A stretch of 64,000 bases of DNA from Luzula sylvatica (lineage: Eukaryota; Streptophyta; Magnoliopsida; Poales; Juncaceae): positions 8,782,655 through 8,846,654 of the forward strand of contig OX326961.1 in the NCBI GenBank assembly GCA_946800325.1, read 5' to 3'. This document shows positions 15,601 to 31,300 of the stretch, piece by piece. The notes beneath the pieces were generated by a model. That model saw only the letters and a list, made by a program, of their open reading frames with translations. It searched no databases and had not been told where the DNA came from. The position numbers and the translations under genes are program-made. How positions within the stretch are numbered: position 1 is the stretch's first letter; each line of letters starts with the position of its first letter.

Positions 15601-16494
15601 TTTGTTTTTCGATTCAAAACAAGATTTTAACGCTTTGAGGAGTTCAAATAACGTGTTTTTAGATCATTTGTATCGTATCTTTTACTACATAACTTTTCAC
15701 CAAATTTCACAAACGCTAAGAAAGTTTGTTTTGCGATTCAAACAAAGATTTTAACGCTTTGAGGAGTTCAAATAACGTGTTTTTAGATCATTTGTATCGT
15801 ATCTTTTACTACATAACTTTTCACCAAATTTCACAAACACTGAGAATGTTTGTGTTTCGATTCAAAACAAGATTTTAACGCTTTGAGGAGTTCAAATAAC
15901 GTGTTTTTAGTTCATTTGTAACGTATTTTTTACTACATAACTTTTCACCAAATTTCACAAACGATAAGAAAGTTTGTTTTTCGATTCAAAACAAGATTCT
16001 AACGCTTTGAGGAGTTCAAATAACGTGTTTTTAGATCATTTGTATCGTATCTTTTACTACATGACTTTTCACCAAATTTCACAAACACTGAGAATGTTTG
16101 TGTTTCGATTCAAAACAAGATTTTAACGCTTTGAGGAGTTCAAATAACGTGTTTTTAGATCATTTGTATCGTATGTTTTAGTACATAACTTTTCACCAAA
16201 TTTCACAAACACTAAGAAAGTTTGTTTTTCGATTCAAAACAAGAATTTAACGCTTTGAGGAGTTCAAATAACGTGTTTTTAGATCATTTGTATCGTATCT
16301 TTTAGTACATAACTTTTCACCAAATTTCACAAACACTAAGAAAGTTTGTTTTTCGATTCAAAACAAGATTTTAACGCTTTGAGGAGTTCAAATAACCTGT
16401 TTTTTGATCATTTGTATCGTATATTTTACTACATAACTTTTCACCAAATTTCACAGACACTAAGAAAGTTTGTTTTTCGATTCAAAACAAGATT
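12650..16494 (+). repeat. Satellite HOR family A, copy 3 (31 monomers + 1 bp)
   Basis: The copy starts with the same rare monomers (ACATAATTTT at 12,710; CAAATTATAC near 12,849) and runs 3,845 bp to the next copy, i.e. 31 x 124 + 1. The extra base lies in a GATTTCAAAAC monomer near 14,993. Compared with copies 1 and 2 the second sub-block has been lost, so this is an internally contracted HOR. Confidence 0.86.
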
Positions 16495-18930
16495 TTAACG
16501 CTTTGAGGAGTTCAAATAACCTGTTTTTAGATCATTTGTATCGTATCTTTTAGTACATAATTTTTCACCAAATTTCACAAACACTAAGAAAGTTTGTTTT
16601 TCGATTCAAAACAAGATTTTAACGCTTTCAAGAGTTCAAATAAACTGTTTTTAGATCATTTGTATCGTATCTTTTAATACATAACTTTTCACCAAATTAT
16701 ACAAACACTAAGAAAGTTTGTTTTTCGATTCAAAACAAGATTTTAACGCTTTGAGGAGTTCAAATAACGTGTTTTTAGATCATTTGTATCGTATCATTCT
16801 GTACATAACTTTTCACCAAATTTCACAAACACTAAGAAAGTTTGTTTTTCGATTCAAAACAAGATTTTAACGCTTTGAGAAGTTCAAATAACGTATTTTA
16901 AGATCATTTGTATCGTATCTTTCAGTACATAACTTTTCACCAAATTTCACAAACACTTAGAAAGTTTGTTTTTCGATTCAAAACAAGATTTTAACGCTTT
17001 GAGGAGTTCAAATAACGTGTTTTTAGATCATTTGTATCGTATCTTTTACTACATAACTTTTCACCAAATTTCACAAACGATAAGAAAGTTTGTTTTTCGA
17101 TTCAAAACAAGATTTTAACGCTTTGAGGAGTTCAAATAACCTGTTTTTAAATCATTTGTATCGTATCTTTTAGTACATAACTTTTCACCAAATTTCACAA
17201 ACACTAAGAAAGTTTGTTTTTCGATTCAAAACAAGATTTTAACGCTTTGAGGAGTTCAAATAACGTGTTTTTAGATCATTTGTATCGTATCTTTTAGTGC
17301 ATAACTTTTCACCAAATTTCACAAACACTAAGAAAGTTTGTTTTTCGATTCAAAACAAGATTTTAACGCTTTCAGGAGTTCAAATAACGTGTTTTTATAT
17401 CATTTGTATCGTATCTTTTAGTACATAACTTTTCACCAAATTTCACAAACACTAAGAAAGTTTGTTTTTCGATTCAAAACAAGATTTTAACACTTTGAGG
17501 AGTTCAAATAACGTATTTTTAGATCATTTGTATCGTATCTTTTAGTACATAACTTTTCACCAAATTTCACAAACACTAAGAAAGTTTGTTTTTCGATTCA
17601 AAACAAGATTTTAACGCTTTCAGGAGTTCAAATAATTTGTTTTTAGATCATTTGTATCGTATCTTTCAGTACATAACTTTTCACCAAATGTCACAAACAC
17701 TAAGAAAGTTTGTTTTTCGATTCAAAACAACATTTTAACGCTTTGAGGAGTTCAAATAACGTGTTTTAAGAGCATTTGTATCGTATCTTTCAGTACATAA
17801 CTTTTCACCAAATTTCACAAACACTATGAAAGTTTGTTTTTCGATTCAAAACAAGATTTTAACGCTTTGAGGAGTTCAAATAACGTGTTTTTATATCATT
17901 TGTATCGTATCTTTTAGTACATAACTTTTCACCAAATTTCACAAACACTAAGAAAGTTTGTTTTTCGATTCAAAACGAGATTTTAACGCTTTGAGGAGTT
18001 CAAATAACGTGTTTTTAGATCATTTGTATCGTATCTTTTAGTACATAACTTTTCACCAAATTTCACAAACACTAAGAAAGTTTGTTTTTCTATTCAAAAC
18101 AAGATTTTAACGCTTTGAGGAGTTCAAATAATTTGTTTTTAGATCATTTGTATCGTATCTTTCAGTACATAACTTTTCACCAAATTTCACAAACACTAAG
18201 AAAGTTTGTTTTTCGATTCAAAACAAGATTTTAACGCTTTGAGGAGTTCAAATAACGTGTTTTTAGATCATTTGTATCGTATCTTTTACTACATAACTTT
18301 TCACCAAATTTCACAAACGCTAAGAAAGTTTGTTTTGCGATTCAAAACAAGATTTTAACGCTTTGAGGAGTTCAAATAACGTGTTTTTAGATCATTTGTA
18401 TCGTATCTTTTACTACATAACTTTTCACCAAATTTCACAAACACTGAGAATGTTTGTGTTTCGATACAAAACAAGATTTTAACGCTTTGAGGAGTTCAAA
18501 AAACGTGTTTTTAGATCATTTGTATCGTATCTTTGAGTACATAACTTTTCACCAAATTTCACAAACGCTAAGAAAGTTTGTTTTTCGATTCAAAACAAGA
18601 TTCTGACGCTTTGAGGAGTTCAAATAACGTGTTTTTAGATCATTTGTATCGTATCTTTTACTACATAACTTTTCACCAAATTTCACAAACACTGAGAAAG
18701 TTTGTGTTTCGATTCAAAACAAGATTTTAACGCTTTGAGGAGTTCAAATAACGTGTTTTTAGATCATTTGTATCGTATGTTTTAGTACATAACTTTTCAC
18801 CAAATTCCACAAACACTAAGAAAGTTTGTTTTTCGATTTCAAAACAAGATTTTAACGCTTTGAGGAGTTCAAATAACGTGTTTTTAGATCATTTGTATCG
18901 TATCTTTTAGTACATAACTTTTCACCAAAT
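16495..18930 (+). repeat. Satellite HOR family A, copy 4 (partial)
   Basis: Markers ACATAATTTT (16,555), CAAATTATAC (~16,694) and the extra-T monomer (~18,836) sit 3,845 bp after those of copy 3. Near 18.93 kb the match stops: copy 3 has CAAATTCCAC where this copy has CAAATTTCAC, and unrelated monomer types follow. The end is approximate. It marks the switch from family A to family B organisation. Confidence 0.75.
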
Positions 18931-19467
18931 TTCACAAACACTAAGAAAGTTTGTTTTTCGATTCAAAACAAGATTTTAACGCTTTGAGGAGTTTAAATAA
19001 CAAGTTTTTAGATCATTTGTATCGTATCTTTTACTACATAACTTTTCACCAAATTTTACAAACACTAAGAAAGTTTGTTTTTCGATACAAAACAAGATTT
19101 TAACGCTTTGAGGAGTTCAAATAACGTGTTTTTTGATCATTTGTATCGTATCTTTGAGTACATAACTTTTCACCAAATTTCACAAACGCTAAGAAAGTTT
19201 GTTTTTCGATTCAAAACAAGATTCTGACGCTTTGAGGAGTTCAAATAACGTGTTTTTAGATCATTTGTATCGTATCTTTTACTACATAACTTTTCACCAA
19301 ATTTCACAAACACTGAGAAAGTTTGTGTTTCGATTCAAAACAAGATTTTAACGCTTTGAGGAGTTCAAATAACGTGTTTTTAGATCATTTGTATCGTATG
19401 TTTTAGTACATAACTTTTCACCAAATTCCACAAACACTAAGAAAGTTTGTTTTTCGATTCAAAACAA

Positions 19468-22400
19468 TATTTTAACGCTTTGAGGAGTTCAAATAACGTG
19501 TTTTTAGATCATTTGTATCGTATCTTTTACTACATAACTTTTCACCAAATTTCACAGACACTAAGAAAGTTTGTTTTTCGATTCAAAACAAGATTTTAAC
19601 GCTTTGAGGAGTTCAAATAACGTGTTTTTAGATCATTTGTATCGTATGTTTTAGTACATAACTTTTCACCAAATTCCACAAACACTAAGAAAGTTTGTTT
19701 TTCGATTCAAAACAAGATTTTAACGCTTTGAGGAGTTCAAATAACGTGTTTTTAGATCATTTGTATCGTATCTTTTACTACATAACTTTTCACCAAATTT
19801 CACAAACACTAAGAAAGTTTGTTTTTCGATTCAAAACAAGATTTTAACGCATTGAGGAGTTCAAATAACGTGTTTTTAGATCATTTGTATCGTATATTTT
19901 ACTACATAACTTTTCACCAAATTTCACAGACACTAAGAAAGTTTGTTTTTCGATTCAAAACAAGATTTTAACGCTTTGAGGAGTTCAAATAACGTGTTTT
20001 TAGATCATTTGTATCGTATCTTTCAGTACATAACTTTTCACCAAATTTCACAAACACTAAGAAAGTTTGTTTTTCGATTCAAAACAAGATTTTAACGCTT
20101 TGAGGAGTTCAAATAACGTGTTTTTAGATCATTTGTATCGTATCTTTTACTACATAACTTTTCACCAAATTTCACAAACGCTAAGAAAGTTTGTTTTGCG
20201 ATTCAAAACAAGATTTTAACGCTTTGAGGAGTTCAAATAACGTGTTTTTAGATCATTTGTATCGTATCTTTTACTACATAACTTTTCACCAAATTTCACA
20301 AACACTGAGAATGTTTGTGTTTCGATTCAAAACAAGATTTTAACGCTTTGAGGAGTTCAAATGACGTGTTTTTAGTTCATTTGTAACGTATTTTTTACTA
20401 CATAACTTTTCACCAAATTTCACAAACGCGAAGAAAGTTTGTTTTTCGATTCAAAACAAGATTCTGACGCTTTGAGGAGTTCAAATAACGTGTTTTTAGA
20501 TCATTTGTATCGTATCTTTTACTACATAACTTTTCACCAAATTTCACAAACACTGAGAATGTTTGTGTTTCGATTCAAAACAAGATTTTAACGCTTTGAG
20601 GAGTTCAAATAACGTGTTTTTAGATCATTTGTATCGTATCTTTTACTACATAACTTTTCACCAAATTTCACAAACACTGAGAATGTTTGTGTTTCGATTC
20701 AAAACAAGATTTTAACGCTTTGAGGAGTTCAAATAACGTGTTTTTAGTTCATTTGTAACGTATTTTTTACTACATAACTTTTCACCAAATTTCACAAACG
20801 CGAAGAAAGTTTGTTTTTCGATTCAAAACAAGATTCTGACGCTTTGAGGAGTTCAAATAACGTGTTTTTAGATCATTTGTATCGTATCTTTTACTACATA
20901 ACTTTTCACCAAATTTCACAAACACTGAGAATGTTTGTGTTTCGATTCAAAACAAGATTTTAACGCATTGAGGAGTTCAAATAACGTGTTTTTAGATCAT
21001 TTGTATCGTATCTTTTACTACATAACTTTTCACCAAATTTCACAAACACTAAGAAAGTTTGTTTTTCGATTCAAAACAAGATTTTAACGCTTTGAGGAGT
21101 TCAAATAACGTGTTTTTAGATCATTTGTATCGTACCTTTTACTACATAACTTTTCACCAAATTTCACAAACACTGAGAATGTTTGTGTTTCGATTCAAAA
21201 CAAGATTTTAACGCTTTGAGGAGTTCAAATAACGTGTTTTTAGATCATTTGTATCGTATATTTTACTACATAACTTTTCACCAAATTTCACAGACGCTAA
21301 GAAAGTTTGTTTTTCGATTCAAAACAAGATTCTAACGCTTTGAGGAGTTCAAATAACGTGTTTTTAGATCATTTGTATCGTATCTTTTACTACATAACTT
21401 TTCACCAAATTTCACAAACGCTAAGAAAGTTTGTTTTGCGATTCAAAACAAGATTTTAACGCTTTGAGGAGTTCAAATAACGTGTTTTTAGATCATTTGT
21501 ATCGTATCTTTTACTACATAACTTTTCACCAAATTTCACAAACACTGAGAATGTTTGTGTTTCGAGTCAAAACAAGATTTTAACGCTTTGAGGAGTTCAA
21601 ATAACGTGTTTTTAGTTCATTTGTAACGTATTTTTTGCTACATAACTTTTCACCAAATTTCACAAACGCGAAGAAAGTTTGTTTTTCGATTCAAAACAAG
21701 ATTCTGACGCTTTGAGGAGTTCAAATAACGTGTTTTTAGATCATTTGTATCGTATCTTTTACTACATAACTTTTCACCAAATTTCACAAACACTGAGAAT
21801 GTTTGTGTTTCGATTCAAAACAAGATTTTAACGCTTTGAGGAGTTCAAATAACGTGTTTTTAGATCATTTGTATCGTATCTTTTACTACATAACTTTTCA
21901 CCAAATTTCACAAACACTGAGAATGTTTGTGTTTCGATTCAAAACAAGATTCTAACGCTTTGAGGAGTTCAAATAACGTGTTTTTAGTTCATTTGTAACG
22001 TATTTTTTACTACATAACTTTTCACCAAATTTCACAAACGCGAAGAAAGTTTGTTTTTCGATTCAAAACAAGATTCTGACGCTTTGAGGAGTTCAAATAA
22101 CGTGTTTTTAGATCATTTGTATCGTATCTTTTACTACATAACTTTTCACCAAATTTCACAAACACTGAGAATGTTTGTGTTTCGATTCAAAACAAGATTT
22201 TAACGCATTGAGGAGTTCAAATAACGTGTTTTTAGATCATTTGTATCGTATATTTTACTACATAACTTTTCACCAAATTTCACAGACACTAAGAAAGTTT
22301 GTTTTTCGATTCAAAACAAGATTTTAACGCTTTGAGGAGTTCAAATAACGTGTTTTTAGATCATTTGTATCGTATCTTTCAGTACATAACTTTTCACCAA

Positions 22401-24180
22401 ATTTCACAAACACTAAGAAAGTTTGTTTTTCGATTCAAAACAAGATTTTAACGCTTTGAGGAGTTCAAATAACGTGTTTTTAGATCATTTGTATCGTATC
22501 TTTTACTACATAACTTTTCACCAAATTTCACAAACACTAAGAAAGTTTGTTTTTCGATTCAAAACAAGATTTTAACGCTTTGAGGAGTTCAAATAACGTG
22601 TTTTTAGATCATTTGTATCGTATCTTTTACTACATAACTTTTCACCAAATTTCACAAACACTGAGAATGTTTGTGTTTCGATTCAAAACAAGATTTTAAC
22701 GCTTTGAGGAGTTCAAATAACGTGTTTTTAGTTCATTTGTAACGTATTTTTTACTACATAACTTTTCACCAAATTTCACAAACGCTAAGAAAGTTTGTTT
22801 TTCGATTCAAAACAAGATTCTAACGCTTTGAGGAGTTCAAATAACGTGTTTTTAGATCATTTGTATCGTATCTTTTACTACATAACTTTTCACCAAATTT
22901 CACAAATACTGAGAATGTTTGTGTTTCGATCCAAAACAAGATTTTAACGCTTTGAGAAGTTCAAATAACGTGTTTTTAGATCATTTGTATCGTATGTTTT
23001 AGTACATAACTTTTCACCAAATTTCACAAACACTAAGAAAGTTTGTTTTTCGATTCAAAACAAGATTTTAACGCTTTGAGAAGTTCAAATAACGTGTTTT
23101 TAGATCATTTGTATCGTATCTTTTAGTACATAACTTTTCACCAAATTTCACAAACACTAAGAAAGTTTGTTTTTCGATTTCAAAACAAGATTTTAACGCT
23201 TTGAGGAGTTCAAATAACGTGTTTTTAGATCATTTGTATCGTATCTTTTACTACATAACTTTTCACCAAATTTCACAAACGCTAAGAAAGTTTGTTTTGC
23301 GATTCAAACAAAGATTTTAACGCTTTGAGGAGTTCAAATAACGTGTTTTTAGATCATTTGTATCGTATCTTTTACTACATAACTTTTCACCAAATTTCAC
23401 AAACACTGAGAATGTTTGTGTTTCGATTCAAAACAAGATTTTAACGCTTTGAGGAGTTCAAATAACGTGTTTTTAGATCATTTGTATCGTATCTTTGAGT
23501 ACATAACTTTTCACCAAATATCACAAACGCTAAGAAAGTTTGTTTTTCGATTCAAAACAAGATTCTGACGCTTTGAGGAGTTCAAATAACGTGTTTTTAG
23601 ATCATTTGTATCGTATCTTTTACTACATAACTTTTCAACAAATTTCACAAACACTGAGAAAGTTTGTGTTTCGATTCAAAACAAGATTTTAACGCTTTGA
23701 GGAGTTCAAATAACGTGTTTTTAGATCATTTGTATCGTATGTTTTAGTACATAACTTTTCACCAAATTCCACAAACACTAAGAAAGTTTGTTTTTCGATT
23801 CAAAACAATATTTTAACGCTTTGAGGAGTTCAAATAACGTGTTTTTAGATCATTTGTATCGTATCTTTTACTACATAACTTTTCACCAAATTTCACAGAC
23901 ACTACGAAAGTTTGTTTTCCGATTCAAAACAAGATTTTAACGCTTTGAGGAGTTCAAATAACGTGTTTTTAGATCATTTGTATCGTATGTTTTAGTACAT
24001 AACTTTTCACCAAATTCCACAAACACTAAGAAAGTTTGTGTTTCGATTCAAAACAAGATTTTAACGCTTTGAGGAGTTCAAATAACGTGTTTTTAGATTA
24101 TTTGTATCGTATGTTTTAGTACATAACTTTTCACCAAATTCCACAAACACTAAGAAAGTTTGTTTTTCGATTCAAAACAA
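19468..24180 (+). repeat. Satellite HOR family B, copy 1 (38 monomers + 1 bp)
   Basis: A marker monomer with CGCATTGAGG at 19,848 recurs at 24,561, and CGTACC at 21,131 recurs at 25,844. Both distances are 4,713 bp (38 x 124 + 1). The extra base is the GATTTCAAAAC monomer near 23,178. Between 18.93 and 19.47 kb lies a junction whose markers (CTTTGAGTAC) return after 4,341 bp instead, so three monomers were gained or lost near 23.9-24.2 kb. Confidence 0.82.
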
Positions 24181-27100
24181 TATTTTAACGCTTTGAGGAG
24201 TTCAAATAACGTGTTTTTAGATCATTTGTATCGTATCTTTTACTACATAACTTTTCACCAAATTTCACAGACACTAAGAAAGTTTGTTTTTCGATTCAAA
24301 ACAAGATTTTAACGCTTTGAGGAGTTCAAATAACGTGTTTTTAGATCATTTGTATCGTATGTTTTAGTACATAACTTTTCACCAAATTCCACAAACACTA
24401 AGAAAGTTTGTTTTTCGATTCAAAACAAGATTTTAACGCTTTGAGGAGTTCAAATAACGTGTTTTTAGATCATTTGTATCGTATCTTTTACTACATAACT
24501 TTTCACCAAATTTCACAAACACTAAGAAAGTTTGTTTTTCGATTCAAAACAAGATTTTAACGCATTGAGGAGTTCAAATAACGTGTTTTTAGATCATTTG
24601 TATCGTATATTTTACTACATAACTTTTCACCAAATTTCACAGACACTAAGAAAGTTTGTTTTTCGATTCAAAACAAGATTTTAACGCTTTGAGGAGTTCA
24701 AATAACGTGTTTTTAGATCATTTGTATCGTATCTTTCAGTACATAACTTTTCACCAAATTTCACAAACACTAAGAAAGTTTGTTTTTCGATTCAAAACAA
24801 GATTTTAACGCTTTGAGGAGTTCAAATAACGTGTTTTTAGATCATTTGTATCGTATCTTTTACTACATAACTTTTCACCAAATTTCACAAACGCTAAGAA
24901 AGTTTGTTTTGCGATTCAAAACAAGATTTTAACGCTTTGAGGAGTTCAAATAACGTGTTTTTAGATCATTTGTATCGTATCTTTTACTACATAACTTTTC
25001 ACCAAATTTCACAAACACTGAGAATGTTTGTGTTTCGATTCAAAACAAGATTTTAACGCTTTGAGGAGTTCAAATGACGTGTTTTTAGTTCATTTGTAAC
25101 GTATTTTTTACTACATAACTTTTCACCAAATTTCACAAACGCGAAGAAAGTTTGTTTTTCGATTCAAAACAAGATTCTGACGCTTTGAGGAGTTCAAATA
25201 ACGTGTTTTTAGATCATTTGTATCGTATCTTTTACTACATAACTTTTCACCAAATTTCACAAACACTGAGAATGTTTGTGTTTCGATTCAAAACAAGATT
25301 TTAACGCTTTGAGGAGTTCAAATAACGTGTTTTTAGATCATTTGTATCGTATCTTTTACTACATAACTTTTCACCAAATTTCACAAACACTGAGAATGTT
25401 TGTGTTTCGATTCAAAACAAGATTTTAACGCTTTGAGGAGTTCAAATAACGTGTTTTTAGTTCATTTGTAACGTATTTTTTACTACATAACTTTTCACCA
25501 AATTTCACAAACGCGAAGAAAGTTTGTTTTTCGATTCAAAACAAGATTCTGACGCTTTGAGGAGTTCAAATAACGTGTTTTTAGATCATTTGTATCGTAT
25601 CTTTTACTACATAACTTTTCACCAAATTTCACAAACACTGAGAATGTTTGTGTTTCGATTCAAAACAAGATTTTAACGCATTGAGGAGTTCAAATAACGT
25701 GTTTTTAGATCATTTGTATCGTATCTTTTACTACATAACTTTTCACCAAATTTCACAAACACTAAGAAAGTTTGTTTTTCGATTCAAAACAAGATTTTAA
25801 CGCTTTGAGGAGTTCAAATAACGTGTTTTTAGATCATTTGTATCGTACCTTTTACTACATAACTTTTCACCAAATTTCACAAACACTGAGAATGTTTGTG
25901 TTTCGATTCAAAACAAGATTTTAACGCTTTGAGGAGTTCAAATAACGTGTTTTTAGATCATTTGTATCGTATATTTTACTACATAACTTTTCACCAAATT
26001 TCACAGACGCTAAGAAAGTTTGTTTTTCGATTCAAAACAAGATTCTAACGCTTTGAGGAGTTCAAATAACGTGTTTTTAGATCATTTGTATCGTATCTTT
26101 TACTACATAACTTTTCACCAAATTTCACAAACGCTAAGAAAGTTTGTTTTGCGATTCAAAACAAGATTTTAACGCTTTGAGGAGTTCAAATAACGTGTTT
26201 TTAGATCATTTGTATCGTATCTTTTACTACATAACTTTTCACCAAATTTCACAAACACTGAGAATGTTTGTGTTTCGAGTCAAAACAAGATTTTAACGCT
26301 TTGAGGAGTTCAAATAACGTGTTTTTAGTTCATTTGTAACGTATTTTTTGCTACATAACTTTTCACCAAATTTCACAAACGCGAAGAAAGTTTGTTTTTC
26401 GATTCAAAACAAGATTCTGACGCTTTGAGGAGTTCAAATAACGTGTTTTTAGATCATTTGTATCGTATCTTTTACTACATAACTTTTCACCAAATTTCAC
26501 AAACACTGAGAATGTTTGTGTTTCGATTCAAAACAAGATTTTAACGCTTTGAGGAGTTCAAATAACGTGTTTTTAGATCATTTGTATCGTATCTTTTACT
26601 ACATAACTTTTCACCAAATTTCACAAACACTGAGAATGTTTGTGTTTCGATTCAAAACAAGATTCTAACGCTTTGAGGAGTTCAAATAACGTGTTTTTAG
26701 TTCATTTGTAACGTATTTTTTACTACATAACTTTTCACCAAATTTCACAAACGCGAAGAAAGTTTGTTTTTCGATTCAAAACAAGATTCTGACGCTTTGA
26801 GGAGTTCAAATAACGTGTTTTTAGATCATTTGTATCGTATCTTTTACTACATAACTTTTCACCAAATTTCACAAACACTGAGAATGTTTGTGTTTCGATT
26901 CAAAACAAGATTTTAACGCATTGAGGAGTTCAAATAACGTGTTTTTAGATCATTTGTATCGTATATTTTACTACATAACTTTTCACCAAATTTCACAGAC
27001 ACTAAGAAAGTTTGTTTTTCGATTCAAAACAAGATTTTAACGCTTTGAGGAGTTCAAATAACGTGTTTTTAGATCATTTGTATCGTATCTTTCAGTACAT

Positions 27101-28343
27101 AACTTTTCACCAAATTTCACAAACACTAAGAAAGTTTGTTTTTCGATTCAAAACAAGATTTTAACGCTTTGAGGAGTTCAAATAACGTGTTTTTAGATCA
27201 TTTGTATCGTATCTTTTACTACATAACTTTTCACCAAATTTCACAAACACTAAGAAAGTTTGTTTTTCGATTCAAAACAAGATTTTAACGCTTTGAGGAG
27301 TTCAAATAACGTGTTTTTAGATCATTTGTATCGTATCTTTTACTACATAACTTTTCACCAAATTTCACAAACACTGAGAATGTTTGTGTTTCGATTCAAA
27401 ACAAGATTTTAACGCTTTGAGGAGTTCAAATAACGTGTTTTTAGTTCATTTGTAACGTATTTTTTACTACATAACTTTTCACCAAATTTCACAAACGCTA
27501 AGAAAGTTTGTTTTTCGATTCAAAACAAGATTCTAACGCTTTGAGGAGTTCAAATAACGTGTTTTTAGATCATTTGTATCGTATCTTTTACTACATAACT
27601 TTTCACCAAATTTCACAAATACTGAGAATGTTTGTGTTTCGATCCAAAACAAGATTTTAACGCTTTGAGAAGTTCAAATAACGTGTTTTTAGATCATTTG
27701 TATCGTATGTTTTAGTACATAACTTTTCACCAAATTTCACAAACACTAAGAAAGTTTGTTTTTCGATTCAAAACAAGATTTTAACGCTTTGAGAAGTTCA
27801 AATAACGTGTTTTTAGATCATTTGTATCGTATCTTTTAGTACATAACTTTTCACCAAATTTCACAAACACTAAGAAAGTTTGTTTTTCGATTTCAAAACA
27901 AGATTTTAACGCTTTGAGGAGTTCAAATAACGTGTTTTTAGATCATTTGTATCGTATCTTTTACTACATAACTTTTCACCAAATTTCACAAACGCTAAGA
28001 AAGTTTGTTTTGCGATTCAAACAAAGATTTTAACGCTTTGAGGAGTTCAAATAACGTGTTTTTAGATCATTTGTATCGTATCTTTTACTACATAACTTTT
28101 CACCAAATTTCACAAACACTGAGAATGTTTGTGTTTCGATTCAAAACAAGATTTTAACGCTTTGAGGAGTTCAAATAACGTGTTTTTAGATCATTTGTAT
28201 CGTATCTTTGAGTACATAACTTTTCACCAAATATCACAAACGCTAAGAAAGTTTGTTTTTCGATTCAAAACAAGATTCTGACGCTTTGAGGAGTTCAAAT
28301 AACGTGTTTTTAGATCATTTGTATCGTATCTTTTACTACATAA
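24181..28343 (+). repeat. Satellite HOR family B, copy 2
   Basis: This continues the 4,713-bp period from copy 1. The markers CGTACC at 25,844 and CTTTTCAACA at 28,344 are each 4,713 bp after their copy-1 counterparts (21,131 and 23,631). The end is set at the CTTTTCAACA marker, because from there the spacing to the next CGTACC falls from 2,213 to 1,097 bp and copies become shorter. Confidence 0.8.
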
Positions 28344-31300
28344 CTTTTCAACAAATTTCACAAACACTGAGAAAGTTTGTGTTTCGATTCAAAACAAGAT
28401 TTTAACGCTTTGAGGAGTTCAAATAACGTGTTTTTAGATCATTTGTATCGTATGTTTTAGTACATAACTTTTCACCAAATTCCACAAACACTAAGAAAGT
28501 TTGTTTTTCGATTCAAAACAATATTTTAACGCTTTGAGGAGTTCAAATAACGTGTTTTTAGATCATTTGTATCGTATCTTTTACTACATAACTTTTCACC
28601 AAATTTCACAGACACTACGAAAGTTTGTTTTCCGATTCAAAACAAGATTTTAACGCTTTGAGGAGTTCAAATAACGTGTTTTTAGATCATTTGTATCGTA
28701 TGTTTTAGTACATAACTTTTCACCAAATTCCACAAACACTAAGAAAGTTTGTTTTTCGATTCAAAACAAGATTTTAACGCTTTGAGGAGTTCAAATAACG
28801 TGTTTTTAGATCATTTGTATCGTATCTTTTACTACATAACTTTTCACCAAATTTCACAAACACTAAGAAAGTTTGTTTTTCGATTCAAAACAAGATTTTA
28901 ACGCTTTGAGGAGTTCAAATAACGTGTTTTTAGATCATTTGTATCGTATATTTTACTACATAACTTTTCACCAAATTTCACAGACACTAAGAAAGTTTGT
29001 TTTTCGATTCAAAACAAGATTTTAACGCTTTGAGGAGTTCAAATAACGTGTTTTTAGTTCATTTGTAACGTATTTTTTACTACATAACTTTTCACCAAAT
29101 TTCACAAACGCGAAGAAAGTTTGTTTTTCGATTCAAAACAAGATTCTGACGCTTTGAGGAGTTCAAATAACGTGTTTTTAGATCATTTGTATCGTATCTT
29201 TTACTACATAACTTTTCACCAAATTTCACAAACACTGAGAATGTTTGTGTTTCGATTCAAAACAAGATTTTAACGCATTGAGGAGTTCAAATAACGTGTT
29301 TTTAGATCATTTGTATCGTATCTTTTACTACATAACTTTTCACCAAATTTCACAAACACTAAGAAAGTTTGTTTTTCGATTCAAAACAAGATTTTAACGC
29401 TTTGAGGAGTTCAAATAACGTGTTTTTAGATCATTTGTATCGTACCTTTTACTACATAACTTTTCACCAAATTTCACAAACACTGAGAATGTTTGTGTTT
29501 CGATTCAAAACAAGATTTTAACGCTTTGAGGAGTTCAAATAACGTGTTTTTAGATCATTTGTATCGTATATTTTACTACATAACTTTTCACCAAATTTCA
29601 CAGACGCTAAGAAAGTTTGTTTTTCGATTCAAAACAAGATTCTAACGCTTTGAGGAGTTCAAATAACGTGTTTTTAGATCATTTGTATCGTATCTTTTAC
29701 TACATAACTTTTCACCAAATTTCACAAACGCTAAGAAAGTTTGTTTTGCGATTCAAAACAAGATTTTAACGCTTTGAGGAGTTCAAATAACGTGTTTTTA
29801 GATCATTTGTATCGTATCTTTTACTACATAACTTTTCACCAAATTTCACAAACACTGAGAATGTTTGTGTTTCGAGTCAAAACAAGATTTTAACGCTTTG
29901 AGGAGTTCAAATAACGTGTTTTTAGATCATTTGTATCGTATATTTTACTACATAACTTTTCACCAAATTTCACAGACGCTAAGAAAGTTTGTTTTTCGAT
30001 TCAAAACAAGATTCTAACGCTTTGAGGAGTTCAAATAACGTGTTTTTAGATCATTTGTATCGTATCTTTTACTACATAACTTTTCACCAAATTTCACAAA
30101 CGCTAAGAAAGTTTGTTTTGCGATTCAAAACAAGATTTTAACGCTTTGAGGAGTTCAAATAACGTGTTTTTAGATCATTTGTATCGTATCTTTTACTACA
30201 TAACTTTTCACCAAATTTCACAAACACTGAGAATGTTTGTGTTTCGATTTCAAAACAAGATTTTAACGCTTTGAGGAGTTCAAATAACGTGTTTTTAGAT
30301 CATTTGTATCGTATCTTTTACTACATAACTTTTCACCAAATTTCACAAACGCTAAGAAAGTTTGTTTTGCGATTCAAACAAAGATTTTAACGCTTTGAGG
30401 AGTTCAAATAACGTGTTTTTAGATCATTTGTATCGTATCTTTTACTACATAACTTTTCACCAAATTTCACAAACACTGAGAATGTTTGTGTTTCGATTCA
30501 AAACAAGATTTTAACGCTTTGAGGAGTTCAAATAACGTGTTTTTAGATCATTTGTATCGTATCTTTTACTACATAACTTTTCACCAAATTTCACAAACAC
30601 TGAGAATGTTTGTGTTTCGATTCAAAACAAGATTTTAACGCTTTGAGGAGTTCAAATAACGTGTTTTTAGATCATTTGTATCGTATCTTTTACTACATAA
30701 CTTTTCACCAAATTTCACAAACACTGAGAATGTTTGTGTTTCGATTCAAAACAAGATTCTAACGCTTTGAGGAGTTCAAATAACGTGTTTTTAGTTCATT
30801 TGTAACGTATTTTTTACTACATAACTTTTCACCAAATTTCACAAACGCGAAGAAAGTTTGTTTTTCGATTCAAAACAAGATTCTGACGCTTTGAGGAGTT
30901 CAAATAACGTGTTTTTAGATCATTTGTATCGTATCTTTTACTACATAACTTTTCACCAAATTTCACAAACACTGAGAATGTTTGTGTTTCGATTCAAAAC
31001 AAGATTTTAACGCATTGAGGAGTTCAAATAACGTGTTTTTAGATCATTTGTATCGTATATTTTACTACATAACTTTTCACCAAATTTCACAGACACTAAG
31101 AAAGTTTGTTTTTCGATTCAAAACAAGATTTTAACGCTTTGAGGAGTTCAAATAACGTGTTTTTAGATCATTTGTATCGTATCTTTCAGTACATAACTTT
31201 TCACCAAATTTCACAAACACTAAGAAAGTTTGTTTTTCGATTCAAAACAAGATTTTAACGCTTTGAGGAGTTCAAATAACGTGTTTTTAGATCATTTGTA